Positions 1-8,121 are shown, counted from the first letter of the stretch. The stretch is 22,221 nt of DNA from CAXXOK01 sp964497495 (GCA_964497495.1 CAZCCZ010000048.1:1-22221); one strand, 5' to 3'. Numbers and translations are program-made. Notes: generated from the sequence alone by a model not told the origin.

Positions 1-151
1 CGGAAACCTGCAAAATCAGGGGCGAGCCGGTCTCCTGCGCCGCCTCGGTGATGCCCTGGATGATCTCCATATTGTTGACGTTGAACGCGCCGACGGCATA
101 ACCGCCTGCGTACGCCTTTTTGAACATCTCCTGCGTATTGACCAACGGCAT
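1..151 (-). CDS. fba: Class II fructose-bisphosphate aldolase, N-terminal fragment
   Basis: Only the first 50 codons are in the window; the gene continues past base 1. The translation opens MPLVNTQEMFKKAYAGGYAV, followed by GAFNVNNMEIIQGITEAA and SPLILQVS, which is the conserved start of class II (zinc-dependent) aldolases. These cleave fructose 1,6-bisphosphate to glyceraldehyde 3-phosphate and dihydroxyacetone phosphate in glycolysis, in the cytoplasm. The zinc ligands lie outside the window. The ATG at 149-151 is preceded by a GGAGGAGG ribosome site (complement of 161-168) and by a promoter at 184-212. The related tagatose-bisphosphate aldolase cannot be excluded from this fragment, but a fba-type enzyme is more likely. 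Confidence 0.9.
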   Translation of the reverse strand, partial: MPLVNTQEMFKKAYAGGYAVGAFNVNNMEIIQGITEAAQETGSPLILQVS

Positions 152-183
152 AGCGGGTGACCTCCTCCAAATGATATCGGTTT

Positions 184-212
184 ATTATAGCAAATCCGAA
201 GGCGCTTGGCTA
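184..212 (-). promoter_or_regulatory. Promoter of the aldolase gene
   Basis: On the minus strand a perfect TATAAT -10 (184-189) is preceded by TGC, which makes an extended -10. A weak TAGCCA -35 lies at 207-212 with a 17-base spacer. The box sits 32 bases before the aldolase ATG. The rest of 152-340 is the divergent leader shared with the kinase-like gene; I could not pick out a convincing plus-strand promoter there. Confidence 0.65.
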
Positions 213-340
213 GTGCGGGGAACCTCCCGTTTTTCGGACTTTGCAGGGAAACGGCGCGGGAACGGAGAATTTTCATACCGGGAAGGGCTTGCGTACGCAC
301 GGGTAAAACGGGAAAGAACGAGTAAGGAGTGTGGCGCGCC

Positions 341-991
341 GTGAAAAATTACGTTATCACCATCGCCCGCGGCTTCGGCAGCGGCGGCAAGCAGATCGGG
401 CTGGCCATCGCCGGGGACCTGCACGTGAAACTGATGGATAAGGAGCTTCTGGAACTGGCCTCCATCGAAAGCGGCATCAGCGAGGAACTTTTCGCCCTCG
501 CGGACGAAAAGCTGAACCGCAGGCTGCTGATGCACGTTCCCGACCGGGAACACTATGGCAACGTGCTCCGGCCGGAAAACCGGAAGTTCGTTTCCGATAT
601 GAATCTGTTCAACTATCAGGTGAAAATACTACGCAGTCTCGCCCGCACGGAATCCTTCATCGTCATGGGCAAGGCCGCCAATTTCGTGCTGCGCGACCTG
701 CCCAACGTGGTGAGCGTGCAGATTCAGGCCCCGTTCGAGGATTGCGTAAAGACCATCGTGGAGCGTTCGGCCATGACGGAGGCGCAGGCGGCCCGCGCCG
801 TGCGCCGCACGGATAAATACCGCGCCGATTACCATAAATACTACACGGGCCAGAAATGGACGGACGGCGTGAACTTCGACCTGTGCTTAAACAGTTCCCG
901 CCTGGGCTGGGACGCCTGCGGGGAGGTCATCAAGCGGGCCGTGTCCCAAAAGTTGGGCATCGCGTACGAAGACCTGGTCCGAAACCCGTAG
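341..991 (+). CDS. Cytidylate-kinase-like family protein
   Basis: A 216-residue cytoplasmic P-loop protein of the cytidylate-kinase-like family (AAA_26 type). The N-terminus ITIARGFGSGGKQIG (about residues 6-20) is the family's modified phosphate-binding loop, with no canonical GK[ST]. KLMDKELLELAS follows, and the C-terminal half has FIVMGKAANFVL and a basic RAVRRTDKYRADYHKYYTG lid-like segment. Family members resemble CMP kinase, but their true substrate is generally not established, so I do not call this cmk. GTG at 341 is chosen because AAGGAG (324-329) stands 11 bases ahead; the earlier in-frame GTG at 329 overlaps that ribosome site. The gene is divergent from the aldolase and ends just before a hairpin. 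Confidence 0.8.
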   Translation: MKNYVITIARGFGSGGKQIGLAIAGDLHVKLMDKELLELASIESGISEELFALADEKLNRRLLMHVPDREHYGNVLRPENRKFVSDMNLFNYQVKILRSLARTESFIVMGKAANFVLRDLPNVVSVQIQAPFEDCVKTIVERSAMTEAQAARAVRRTDKYRADYHKYYTGQKWTDGVNFDLCLNSSRLGWDACGEVIKRAVSQKLGIAYEDLVRNP

Positions 992-1011
992 CCGTAGCAT
1001 ATAGAAAAAGA

Positions 1012-1040
1012 GCAGGCCCCCGCCGTCGGCGGGGGCCTGC
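1012..1040 (-). terminator. Rho-independent terminator between convergent genes
   Basis: A perfect 13-base-pair GC-rich stem (1012-1024 with 1028-1040) has a three-base loop. On the minus strand it is followed by a T-rich run (complement of agaaaaag, 1002-1009), so it fits the end of the glycosyltransferase operon. On the plus strand only gtctta follows, so it would be a weaker stop for the kinase-like gene ending at 991. Confidence 0.8.
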
Positions 1041-1069
1041 GTCTTACCGGGCCGGATGCGACGCGACGG

Positions 1070-2047
1070 TTACGGCTCGTCCTTCACGGGGTCGGCGCCG
1101 TCCCCGTTCAGGTACCGGTCGATGATAAAGCGCGGACGGTGCTTGCTTTCGTTGTAGATCTTACCGATGTACTCCCCGATAACGCCCAGGCTCAGCAACT
1201 GGATGCCGCCGATGAGCCAGATGGAGGCCAGCGTGCTCGTCCAGCCCGTGACCGTGCGGCCCGCGATGAAGGAAATAAGCGTGTAGAGGAGCATCAGCAC
1301 CGAGATGCAGAAGATCACCAGCCCCAGCGTGGTGATGAGGCGCAGGGGCTTGACCGAGAAGCTGGTGATGCCGTCCACCGCGAAGGCCAGCATTTTCTTG
1401 AAAGGGTATTTGCTTTCCCCGGCGAAACGTTCGCTGCGGTCGTAATAAACGCAGCCGCTCTGGAAACCCACCAGCGGGGCCAGGCCGCGCAGAAACAGGT
1501 TCACCTCCCGGAACCCGGCCAGCGCGTCCAGCGCGCGGCGGCTCATCAGGCGGTAATCCGCGTGGTTGTAGGTAATGTCCACGCCCAGGCTTTTCATGAG
1601 CCGGTAAAAGGCAAGCGCCGTCTGACGCTTGAAAAACGTGTCGCTGGCGCGCTTGTTGCGCACGCCGTAGACGACGTCGCAGCCGTCGTTATATTCCGCG
1701 ATGAAGCGATCCATCGCGTCCACGTCGTCCTGCAGGTCCGCGTCCATGGAGATGGAAAAATCGCAGCGCCCGCGCGCGGTCATCAGCCCCGCGAGCAGAG
1801 CGTTCTGGTGGCCGCGGTTGCGGCTGAGCTTCAGCCCTTCGAAAAGCGGGTTTTCCCCGTGCAGCTCGCGGATGATCTCCCAGGTCTTGTCCTTGCTGCC
1901 GTCGTCCACCAGCAGCACGCGGCTGTCCCCGTCGCACAGGCCCGCGTCCGTAAGCGCCTGCATCTTCAGCGTCAGCCTCCGCGCGGTTTCGCGCAGCACG
2001 GGCTCCTCGTTGTAACAGGGGATAACGACCATCAGTTTATTGGGCAT
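1070..2047 (-). CDS. Family 2 glycosyltransferase, GtrB/DPM1-like, membrane anchored
   Basis: A 325-residue polyprenyl-phosphate glycosyltransferase of the GtrB/YkcC/dolichol-phosphate-mannose-synthase type. Such enzymes transfer a sugar from a nucleotide donor to a lipid phosphate on the inner face of the membrane. The GT-A domain begins VVIPCYNEE (7-15), has LLVDDGSKDKTW (45-56), and carries the metal-binding DAD at 102-104 in MDADLQDD. Two C-terminal membrane segments (about 235-262 and 270-295) are typical of the bacterial subgroup. ATG at 2047 follows a GGGAGG ribosome site, 21 bases after the stop of the caspase-like gene, so the two are co-transcribed. Sugar and acceptor cannot be told from sequence. 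No flippase (GtrA) or GT-C partner is visible nearby. Confidence 0.88.
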   Translation of the reverse strand: MPNKLMVVIPCYNEEPVLRETARRLTLKMQALTDAGLCDGDSRVLLVDDGSKDKTWEIIRELHGENPLFEGLKLSRNRGHQNALLAGLMTARGRCDFSISMDADLQDDVDAMDRFIAEYNDGCDVVYGVRNKRASDTFFKRQTALAFYRLMKSLGVDITYNHADYRLMSRRALDALAGFREVNLFLRGLAPLVGFQSGCVYYDRSERFAGESKYPFKKMLAFAVDGITSFSVKPLRLITTLGLVIFCISVLMLLYTLISFIAGRTVTGWTSTLASIWLIGGIQLLSLGVIGEYIGKIYNESKHRPRFIIDRYLNGDGADPVKDEP

Positions 2048-2068
2048 GCCTGTTTTCCTCCCGTATGG

Positions 2069-3628
2069 TTAATCCTTCGCGCCTTGCACCGTAACGGGTG
2101 CGCTTTGCGCGGTGAACGTACCGTCGCCCATATAGCCCGTTACCTGCACGGTGTAAACGCCCGGCGCGACCGGCGCGCCGTCGCGGCCGCAGCCGTTCCA
2201 GTAGAACACGCTTCCTTCCGGCTCGATTTTGAGCGGCCGGGTGCTCTGCCGGTGGCAGAGCCTGCGCACGGTTTCCCCCTGCGCGTTCACCACGGATACG
2301 CTCAGTTCGCAGGGGCAGGCGTGCTGTACGAACACCGCCAGTTCCCGCGGCCCGCCCGCGGTATACGCGGCCGCGGTCTCCACGCCGAGGCCGGGGTCGC
2401 CCACGTCCGGTTCCACGGCGATCACCCTTCCGGCGTGCACCGTCAGCTTGCCGTTCTCGATGGAAACCAGCTGCACGATCACGTAACCGCTCGCCTCTCC
2501 GTTTTGCAGGTTCAGCGACAGCGTGCGTACCTTGCGCCCGGGGGACACCGCGCCTTCCTCGTCTCCGAAGGCGGCGTACCGCTCCACGTCGTCGTACAGC
2601 AACTGGGCGTCGCCGAAGCACCATTTGCCGTCCTGCCGGTAGACGATCTGGTAGGCCACGCGCACGGGGCGTAGAACGATGAACTCCAGCGTCAGCTGAT
2701 TATCCTCCCGGCTGAGGGTGGAGCTGGAGAAGGTGATGTCCCCGATGGGGGAGAGGGCGGAGGAATCGAGGGACGCGCGCTGCGAAGGATCGTAGGAGAA
2801 CACGACGAAATCGTCCTCCTGCGGATACACCTGCGGGGTGGAAGCGGCGTGGTTTTCCAGAAGCGCGCGGTACAGCTCCGACAGCGTCACGTTCCCGTCC
2901 CGGTTAGCGTCCGCTGTGCTGCCGTAGCGCGGGTTCAAACTCTGGCTCAACATCTGGGTAAAATAAAACGCGCCCTGCTGGTCGTTTGCTTCGCCGGTCG
3001 CCTGCGCGGCTCCGGAGGCGCTCCAGTACCAGCTTTCCTCCATCGCGCCGGAACTGGTGAGCACCTTGAAATCGTTGCCCAGAAAACACATGCGATCCGG
3101 CTGGGTACGCATCCCCTTGCCGATGAACGCGCCGCTGTAGCAGGCGTCCAGCAGGATCACCTTCGTGCCCGCGACGCCGTCGAAGGCGGCCTGCAGCTGT
3201 TCCGGTGTCAGGCGCTCCTCCGTTACCCCGTCGCTCAGCAGCAGGGCGGGCTCCCCGCCGCCCGCCGCGTCGTACTCGCCGTGGGTGCTTACGTACAGGT
3301 AACTCACGTCGTCCGCGTCCGCCGCGCCGAACGTGTCCCGGATCAGGCCGGTCAGCTGCGCGACGCTTGTTACGGGCGCGTCCGGGATCAGGATGGTGTC
3401 GAACGGAACGACGCTGGCTTGCAGGGCCTCCTGCATGGCGAGGACGTTGTTGGTGGAAGAAGGATAGGTGCTTGGGCGGGAAACGAAATCGTCCATGCCT
3501 ACCAACAGCGCGCGGTCGGCGCGCACGCCGTCCGCTTCCGCCAAAGCCCGGCGCGGAGACGCGAAACATGCCGACAGGCAGCACACCACCATCAACAGGC
3601 CCGCGAACCGCCGCAAACGGTCGAACAT
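2069..3628 (-). CDS. Secreted caspase-like (C14-type) protein with EF-hand loop
   Basis: The protein has 519 residues. After an N-terminal signal (basic MFDRLRR, then hydrophobic) comes LSAC (18-21), which matches a lipobox, so it may be a lipoprotein; ALA-EA at about 30 is an alternative signal peptidase I site. The caspase-like domain shows RADRALLVGMDDF, the catalytic histidine H116 in YVSTHGEYD and the catalytic cysteine C163 in ILLDACYSGAF, both in the usual order for clan CD peptidases. At 240-251 is a canonical EF-hand calcium loop (DANRDGNVTLSE) followed by a short helix, as in half a dockerin. The C-terminal 90 or so residues (GRDGAPVAPGVYTVQVTG) resemble the FlgD Ig-like fold. The start at 3628 is preferred because GGAG stands 7 bases ahead; ATG 3634 and 3661 are possible. 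Substrate unknown. Confidence 0.8.
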   Translation of the reverse strand: MFDRLRRFAGLLMVVCCLSACFASPRRALAEADGVRADRALLVGMDDFVSRPSTYPSSTNNVLAMQEALQASVVPFDTILIPDAPVTSVAQLTGLIRDTFGAADADDVSYLYVSTHGEYDAAGGGEPALLLSDGVTEERLTPEQLQAAFDGVAGTKVILLDACYSGAFIGKGMRTQPDRMCFLGNDFKVLTSSGAMEESWYWSASGAAQATGEANDQQGAFYFTQMLSQSLNPRYGSTADANRDGNVTLSELYRALLENHAASTPQVYPQEDDFVVFSYDPSQRASLDSSALSPIGDITFSSSTLSREDNQLTLEFIVLRPVRVAYQIVYRQDGKWCFGDAQLLYDDVERYAAFGDEEGAVSPGRKVRTLSLNLQNGEASGYVIVQLVSIENGKLTVHAGRVIAVEPDVGDPGLGVETAAAYTAGGPRELAVFVQHACPCELSVSVVNAQGETVRRLCHRQSTRPLKIEPEGSVFYWNGCGRDGAPVAPGVYTVQVTGYMGDGTFTAQSAPVTVQGAKD

Positions 3629-3659
3629 GGGCATTCTCCGTCCCCTTTCCGGCGGCTTC

Positions 3660-3688
3660 ATTATACACCCGCCGCTCGGCTCGCACAA
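3660..3688 (-). promoter_or_regulatory. Internal promoter before the caspase-like gene
   Basis: In the 76-base gap after the CHAP gene, the minus strand reads TTGTGC (3683-3688), a 17-base spacer, then a perfect TATAAT (3660-3665). The start codon at 3628 would give a leader of about 25 bases. It would let the caspase-like and glycosyltransferase genes be expressed apart from the long polA transcript. This is also an argument against the upstream ATG at 3661, which overlaps the -10. Confidence 0.6.
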
Positions 3689-3704
3689 TCCGCCGGGTTT
3701 CTCC

Positions 3705-4661
3705 CTAGTCTGCCACTAGCCACGTGTCCGGCGAGGCGAACTCCCGCCGTACGATATCCGCCTCGATGGCCTGCTGGGTTTTCCGGTCTGCGATGCCGGT
3801 AACCGGCTGGTCTGCCATGGCCTGCTGGTAGGCGGCCACGGCGGCTCTGGTGTTGCTGCCGTAATCGCCGGTCTGGTTCTTTTCTTCCAGATAACCCAGC
3901 GCCGTAAGCTTTTTCTGGAGGGCGAGCACCTTGTCCCCCCGGCAGCCGGAACGCATGGTGGTGTCCGCTACGTCCTGGCAGACGCCGAAGCCCAGCACCT
4001 GGCTGTCGTTGAGAAAGTAACGGTTGCGCTGGACGCTGGAAGGGTTGTTGCCCTCGATGACGTGGAGAATCACTTTGCCTTCCGCGTCCCTCGCGGTGTA
4101 CTCCACCAGCGCCACGTGTTCCGTGTCCCCCGCCTGGCTATAGCTGAAAAAAACCAGGTCGCCGGCGCGGGGGATATATTCGTTTGCTTTCATCAGATGG
4201 TCGCTGCCCTTGAGCCACTGGTACCCCCAGCCGGGGCAGTTGCCTTTGCGGTACACGAACCGACCCTTCCGGATGAACCAGTCGCGCCCCGTGTTCTGCC
4301 CGCTGTATTTAGGATAGACGTCGTTGAGCAGGGAAAGGCCGTAGCGCTGGTCCGCCTGGTTCACGCACCAGCAGACGAACTCCGCGCACCAGGCGGCGTG
4401 CGCGTCGCCCGACCACTCGCCGTACTTGGAGTAATTATCGTTCCCTTCGGTATAGCCGAGCTCGCCGACAGCCACTTCCAGCAGCCGGTTCACAAAATCC
4501 GGGCGCCGGTCTTCTTCGAGGATCGTTTCACCTGCGGCCGCGCTTTCCGCCTCGGCGGTGGCGGCCGACCGCGGGGTTTCCGTCGCCTGCGCAACCGCCG
4601 CCCCCGAGGGCAGCGCCACCAGCAGCGCCAGGGCGAACGCCGCAAGCCGGTTCGGTTTCAT
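3705..4661 (-). CDS. Secreted CHAP-domain protein with peptidoglycan-binding domain
   Basis: The product has 318 residues. A signal peptide (MKPNRLAAFALALLVALPSG, cut near AVAQA at 25) is followed by a polar Ala/Glu-rich stretch. A CHAP/NlpC-P60-like domain (about 55-230) carries Cys92 in AAWCAEFVCW, His182 in TEHVALVE and a third polar residue at E203 in HVIEGNN. A PG_binding_1 domain (about 234-301) has LQKKLTALGYL and the DYGSNTRAAVAAYQ repeat core. The predicted role is an amidase or endopeptidase cutting peptidoglycan cross-bridges or stem peptides outside the cell. ATG 4661 is chosen over upstream in-frame codons because GGAGG lies 7 bases ahead and the signal peptide starts there. It begins 31 bases after the binding-protein stop. 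Confidence 0.88.
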   Translation of the reverse strand: MKPNRLAAFALALLVALPSGAAVAQATETPRSAATAEAESAAAGETILEEDRRPDFVNRLLEVAVGELGYTEGNDNYSKYGEWSGDAHAAWCAEFVCWCVNQADQRYGLSLLNDVYPKYSGQNTGRDWFIRKGRFVYRKGNCPGWGYQWLKGSDHLMKANEYIPRAGDLVFFSYSQAGDTEHVALVEYTARDAEGKVILHVIEGNNPSSVQRNRYFLNDSQVLGFGVCQDVADTTMRSGCRGDKVLALQKKLTALGYLEEKNQTGDYGSNTRAAVAAYQQAMADQPVTGIADRKTQQAIEADIVRREFASPDTWLVAD

Positions 4662-4692
4662 CCGCGTCCCTCCGTATCCGCGGCGCAAGGCG

Positions 4693-6243
4693 TTACCGTC
4701 CGAACGCCTCGATGCCGCGCAGCAGTTCAAATTCCCGTATATCGCGCACCGTGGTGAACATCTTGCGCGTCAGGATCGCGCCCGCCCGGTAGAACAGGCA
4801 GACGAAAGGCGCGTCGTTGGCGAACTGCTGCTGGATAGCTTGCGTGGTGTAGGCAAAATCCGCCTGGTTCACGTTGGTGCGCAGGGTGTTGAACAGGCTG
4901 GTCATCTCACTGGAGACGTAATGGCAGTAGTTGCCCGTGTTGCCTTTCATCAGCATAAAGCCCGCGTCCGGCACCGCGTCCATCTGGAAGGCGGCCAGGG
5001 CCATGTCGTAGGGGGATTTTTCCAGGTTCGACGCCTCTTCCTCGTAGGTCATATTCTCGACCTTCACGATGATCTTGAGCTTCCCCAGCATATCCGCGAT
5101 CATATTGGCGGTCTCGAAGCGCACGTCGTTCTCGGGGTCTTCGTACACCATCAGCCGGAGGTACAGGTGCTTCACCTTGTCTTCCCCCAGTACCTTGTCC
5201 AGCACGCCGTCGCCGTCGATATCGCTCCAGCCGGATTCCTCCAGCAACTGCTGGGCGTACTCCAGATTGTACTGAAAGGCGGAACCCTGATCGTAATACA
5301 GCCAGCTGGACGAGGAAATGGGGGTGTCCGCATCCACGGTCATGCCCATGTAGACGTTTTTGGAAATTAGGTCGGTATTGATCGCGGCGCGGATGGCCTT
5401 GCGCACGTTCACGTCGTCCAGCGGGTAGGATTGGTTGTTGAGCAGCAGCGTTTCCAGCTGACGCGTGTTGTAGGTGATGGACAGGGAGTTGACGCCGCTT
5501 TTGTATTGGGAGGCGGATACCGAACGGGTGAATGCCGTATCCACGCGGCCGTATTCGTAGGCGGTGATCAGATCCTTGTTGCTCGCGTACAGCGACACCA
5601 TGATTTCCTTCACCTGCGGCTGGGTCTGCCACCAGTTCTCGTTGACTTTGAGCCATACGTAATTGGCCGCTTCGAAGGCGCTCACCACGTACGGGCCGGT
5701 GCCCAGCGGGTTGGCGGAATCCACCTGGGAGGCGGGCACGACGGGGAAGGTAAGGGCGTACAGGAGGCCGTAATAACTGCGTTCCGCCTTAACGACCACC
5801 GTGCGGCTGTCCTTGGCGCTGACGGAGGAGACGAGATACCGGATATTCTGGTAAAATCCGCGGGCGCTCGCGTCTTCGTTATGCGCCATGTCCATCAGGT
5901 AGTTGCAGGAAGCGACCACGTCGTCCGCGGTCAGCGGCGTGCCGTCGGAAAAGTTCACGTTCTCGCGCAGCGTGAACGTCCACGTTTTGCCGCCGTCGGA
6001 CTCCGCCCAGCTTTCGGCCAGCAGCGGCTGGGGAATGCCGTTGTCGTCGATGGTGACGAGGCTTTCGTATACCATGCCGTATACCGAAACGATGTCCCGT
6101 TCCAGCGGGTTGAGCGGGCGGATCTCGGTGGTTCGGGTGGAGTAGATACCCACGACCAGCGAATCGTCCACGTTCTCGGCCGCCGCGGGCAGCGCGGCGG
6201 CGAGGCATAATAGCGCCAGCAGCAGGCAAAGGGTGCGTTTCAT
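4693..6243 (-). CDS. Family 5 extracellular solute-binding protein (peptide/nickel type)
   Basis: A 516-residue binding protein of the SBP_bac_5 (OppA/DppA-like) family, usual length. The signal peptide MKRTLCLLLALLCLAAALPA (cut near AAA-EN, 22-23) contains no lipobox cysteine. Family hallmarks are YESLVTIDDNGIPQPLLAESW (59-79), TWTFTLRENVNFSDGTPLTA (87-106), NPLGTGPYVV (178-187) and NVRKAIRAAINT (279-290). A calcium-loop-like DIDGDGVLDK (341-350) is common in this family. It would capture oligopeptides or similar ligands. No family-5 permease or ATPase lies in the window, so it is an orphan here, between a transglycosylase and a CHAP hydrolase. Capture of muropeptides is an inference from context only. 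GGGAGG sits 6 bases before the ATG. Confidence 0.88.
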   Translation of the reverse strand: MKRTLCLLLALLCLAAALPAAAENVDDSLVVGIYSTRTTEIRPLNPLERDIVSVYGMVYESLVTIDDNGIPQPLLAESWAESDGGKTWTFTLRENVNFSDGTPLTADDVVASCNYLMDMAHNEDASARGFYQNIRYLVSSVSAKDSRTVVVKAERSYYGLLYALTFPVVPASQVDSANPLGTGPYVVSAFEAANYVWLKVNENWWQTQPQVKEIMVSLYASNKDLITAYEYGRVDTAFTRSVSASQYKSGVNSLSITYNTRQLETLLLNNQSYPLDDVNVRKAIRAAINTDLISKNVYMGMTVDADTPISSSSWLYYDQGSAFQYNLEYAQQLLEESGWSDIDGDGVLDKVLGEDKVKHLYLRLMVYEDPENDVRFETANMIADMLGKLKIIVKVENMTYEEEASNLEKSPYDMALAAFQMDAVPDAGFMLMKGNTGNYCHYVSSEMTSLFNTLRTNVNQADFAYTTQAIQQQFANDAPFVCLFYRAGAILTRKMFTTVRDIREFELLRGIEAFGR

Positions 6244-6280
6244 GGCTTTCCTCCCAACGGATTCGCAGGGGCGCGCGCTT

Positions 6281-8071
6281 TTACGGCGAGACGGCGGCGG
6301 CCGAAGCCTGCGCCGCGTCCGCGCCCCCCTCATAATATAGACGGCGGTAGATGGCATAAGAGTTCAATACCCGGAGGGCATAATTTTTCGTGGGGCCGTC
6401 CTCCATTTTGGAAAGGTCGATGGAACGGTGATCCACGCTGTAGCGGGAATCGTCCAGCCAGTTGCGCACGGTCGTCTGCCCCGCGTGAAACGCTGCCGAG
6501 ACCAACACGGGATCGTCGTAAAAACTCTTGCTCAGATAGGCCAGATACCAGCAGGCGTAATGAACGTTCGTATCCGGATCGTACATCATGTCGAAGGTAT
6601 AGGCCGTATCGACGTCGATTTTGTCGTGCACCCACTGGGCGGTGTCCGGCATCATCTGCATCAGGCCCCGCGCGCCCACGTCGCTTTCCGCTTTAGGGTT
6701 GAAGGAGCTTTCGTTGTAAATGATCGCCGCGACGAACGCGGGATGCAGGTTGTTGGCGGCCGCTTCCGTTTCGATCAGCGTACGGTAGGCGAACGGGTGG
6801 TTGTCCAGCTGGCTCCGGAGCGTCGCAGCCCGGGCCGTCAGCACGCCCTCCTTCTGGGCGGTGTAGCTGAGGCGCAGGAATATCAGCGTGATCACGAGCA
6901 TCGCGGCCAGAAAAACGGCGATGCCCAAGTAGGGGATGCGCAGCCGCTTTTTCTCCTCCGGCTCCCCGGCCTCGCCGTCGTCCTCTTCGCCGTTGCGGCT
7001 GCCTCGCCGTTCCGGTTCCTCCACGGACACGGCGTACGCGGGTTCCGCTTCCGGCGCGGCGGCCGGGTAGGGGTTGCGGGGGCTTGCGCCCTGCGGCTGC
7101 CGCGCCTGCGGAGGATAGGTTCCCCGGGGCGGCGGGTAGGACGGGGGCGGCACGTTTCGCCCGTATCCGGGCCCGCCGTACGCCGGGTCCGGCTGCGGCG
7201 GGGAGGCGTATTGCGCGCCGTGGCTCTTATGTCCGTATCCGCCCGCGAGCACAGCCGCTTCCTCGGCGCTGCGCTGGCTGCGCACCAGTTCCTGCGGGTA
7301 GCCCGCGTCGGCGTACTGCTCCGCCCGGCTTCGGGGCGGAGCGTAGGGCGGCTGCCCCGCGGCCTGCTGCGGCGCGGGTTCCACGCACGGCGGGCGAGGG
7401 TTGGCGTAGTAAGGCGTATGGTTCTGCTGCGCGGCCTTCAGCCAGTCCGGCACGGTCTGCGCGGGGGGCGCGGCATACCGGGAACCGTTGAAGGTGAACG
7501 CATGCTCCGGCTCCGCGGGGGATTGCGGCGCATTGTGCTGCGGCGGTTCCGCCGCAGCGCCGGACGCGGGGCCCGCCGCAGCATCGGGCGCGGGTTGTGC
7601 CTGCTCGCCGGGGGTTTCCGTTTCCGGCGGCTTTCCGTGGCGCTCGCTCCGGCGGCCCGTCCGTTCCGGCGCGGGCTTCGCGGCGGGTTCCGCCGCCTCC
7701 GGCGGCGTTGCGGGGAGGGTTTCCCGTACCTGCGCCTCCCGCAAGGCCTGCGCGTCCGTCAGCCCCTGCGGCGCGCGGGGCGTGAAAGTCGGGGTTTTGG
7801 CGAAGGCGTTGTCCCTCGGGCGCGGATAGGCGATGCTCGCGACGGATTGGGAGTCCGCGCCGCCCAGGGGATCGCGGCGGGCGGCCTGAAACCCGCGGGG
7901 CGCGCCGGGCTCTGCGGGGGCCGGTGTCGCGGCTTCAACCTTCCGCGGGGCGTGAATGGGCTCGCTCTGGCGGCGGCGCTCGCCTTCCACCACGGAGTTT
8001 ACGCTGGTATAATCCACGGGAGCGGCTTCGTCGTTCTCGTTCGGGGTTGCGGGGGGAACGTCCAACGGCAT
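6281..8071 (-). CDS. Membrane-anchored lytic transglycosylase with long N-terminal region
   Basis: The product has 596 residues in three parts. Residues 1 to about 376 are low-complexity, rich in Pro, Ala, Gln, Glu and Arg, and look disordered. A single membrane segment covers about 379-401 (IPYLGIAVFLAAMLVITLIF), preceded by an acidic then basic stretch (EEKKRLR), so the N-terminus should be cytoplasmic. The outer part is an Slt-type transglycosylase domain with the catalytic Glu454 in IIYNESSFNP, GARGLMQMMP (466-475), and the late motifs AAFHAG and NYALRVLNSY. It should cleave glycan strands to 1,6-anhydro-muropeptides. ATG 8071 is set by AAGGAG 7 bases ahead. It lies 50 bases after coaE, a neighbourhood seen in other Clostridia, but the intracellular region is far longer than the family needs. 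Confidence 0.87.
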   Translation of the reverse strand: MPLDVPPATPNENDEAAPVDYTSVNSVVEGERRRQSEPIHAPRKVEAATPAPAEPGAPRGFQAARRDPLGGADSQSVASIAYPRPRDNAFAKTPTFTPRAPQGLTDAQALREAQVRETLPATPPEAAEPAAKPAPERTGRRSERHGKPPETETPGEQAQPAPDAAAGPASGAAAEPPQHNAPQSPAEPEHAFTFNGSRYAAPPAQTVPDWLKAAQQNHTPYYANPRPPCVEPAPQQAAGQPPYAPPRSRAEQYADAGYPQELVRSQRSAEEAAVLAGGYGHKSHGAQYASPPQPDPAYGGPGYGRNVPPPSYPPPRGTYPPQARQPQGASPRNPYPAAAPEAEPAYAVSVEEPERRGSRNGEEDDGEAGEPEEKKRLRIPYLGIAVFLAAMLVITLIFLRLSYTAQKEGVLTARAATLRSQLDNHPFAYRTLIETEAAANNLHPAFVAAIIYNESSFNPKAESDVGARGLMQMMPDTAQWVHDKIDVDTAYTFDMMYDPDTNVHYACWYLAYLSKSFYDDPVLVSAAFHAGQTTVRNWLDDSRYSVDHRSIDLSKMEDGPTKNYALRVLNSYAIYRRLYYEGGADAAQASAAAVSP

Positions 8072-8121
8072 GCACAGGCTCCTTCCTCGGTGATACCGGT
8101 TCGCTTCCCTGAAAATACCCG

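Noticed and set aside
1139..2674. Long plus-strand open frame opposite the glycosyltransferase and caspase-like genes
   Set aside because: His/Ala/Val/Arg-rich composition typical of an antisense frame in high-GC DNA, no ribosome site, and it spans two well-supported genes.
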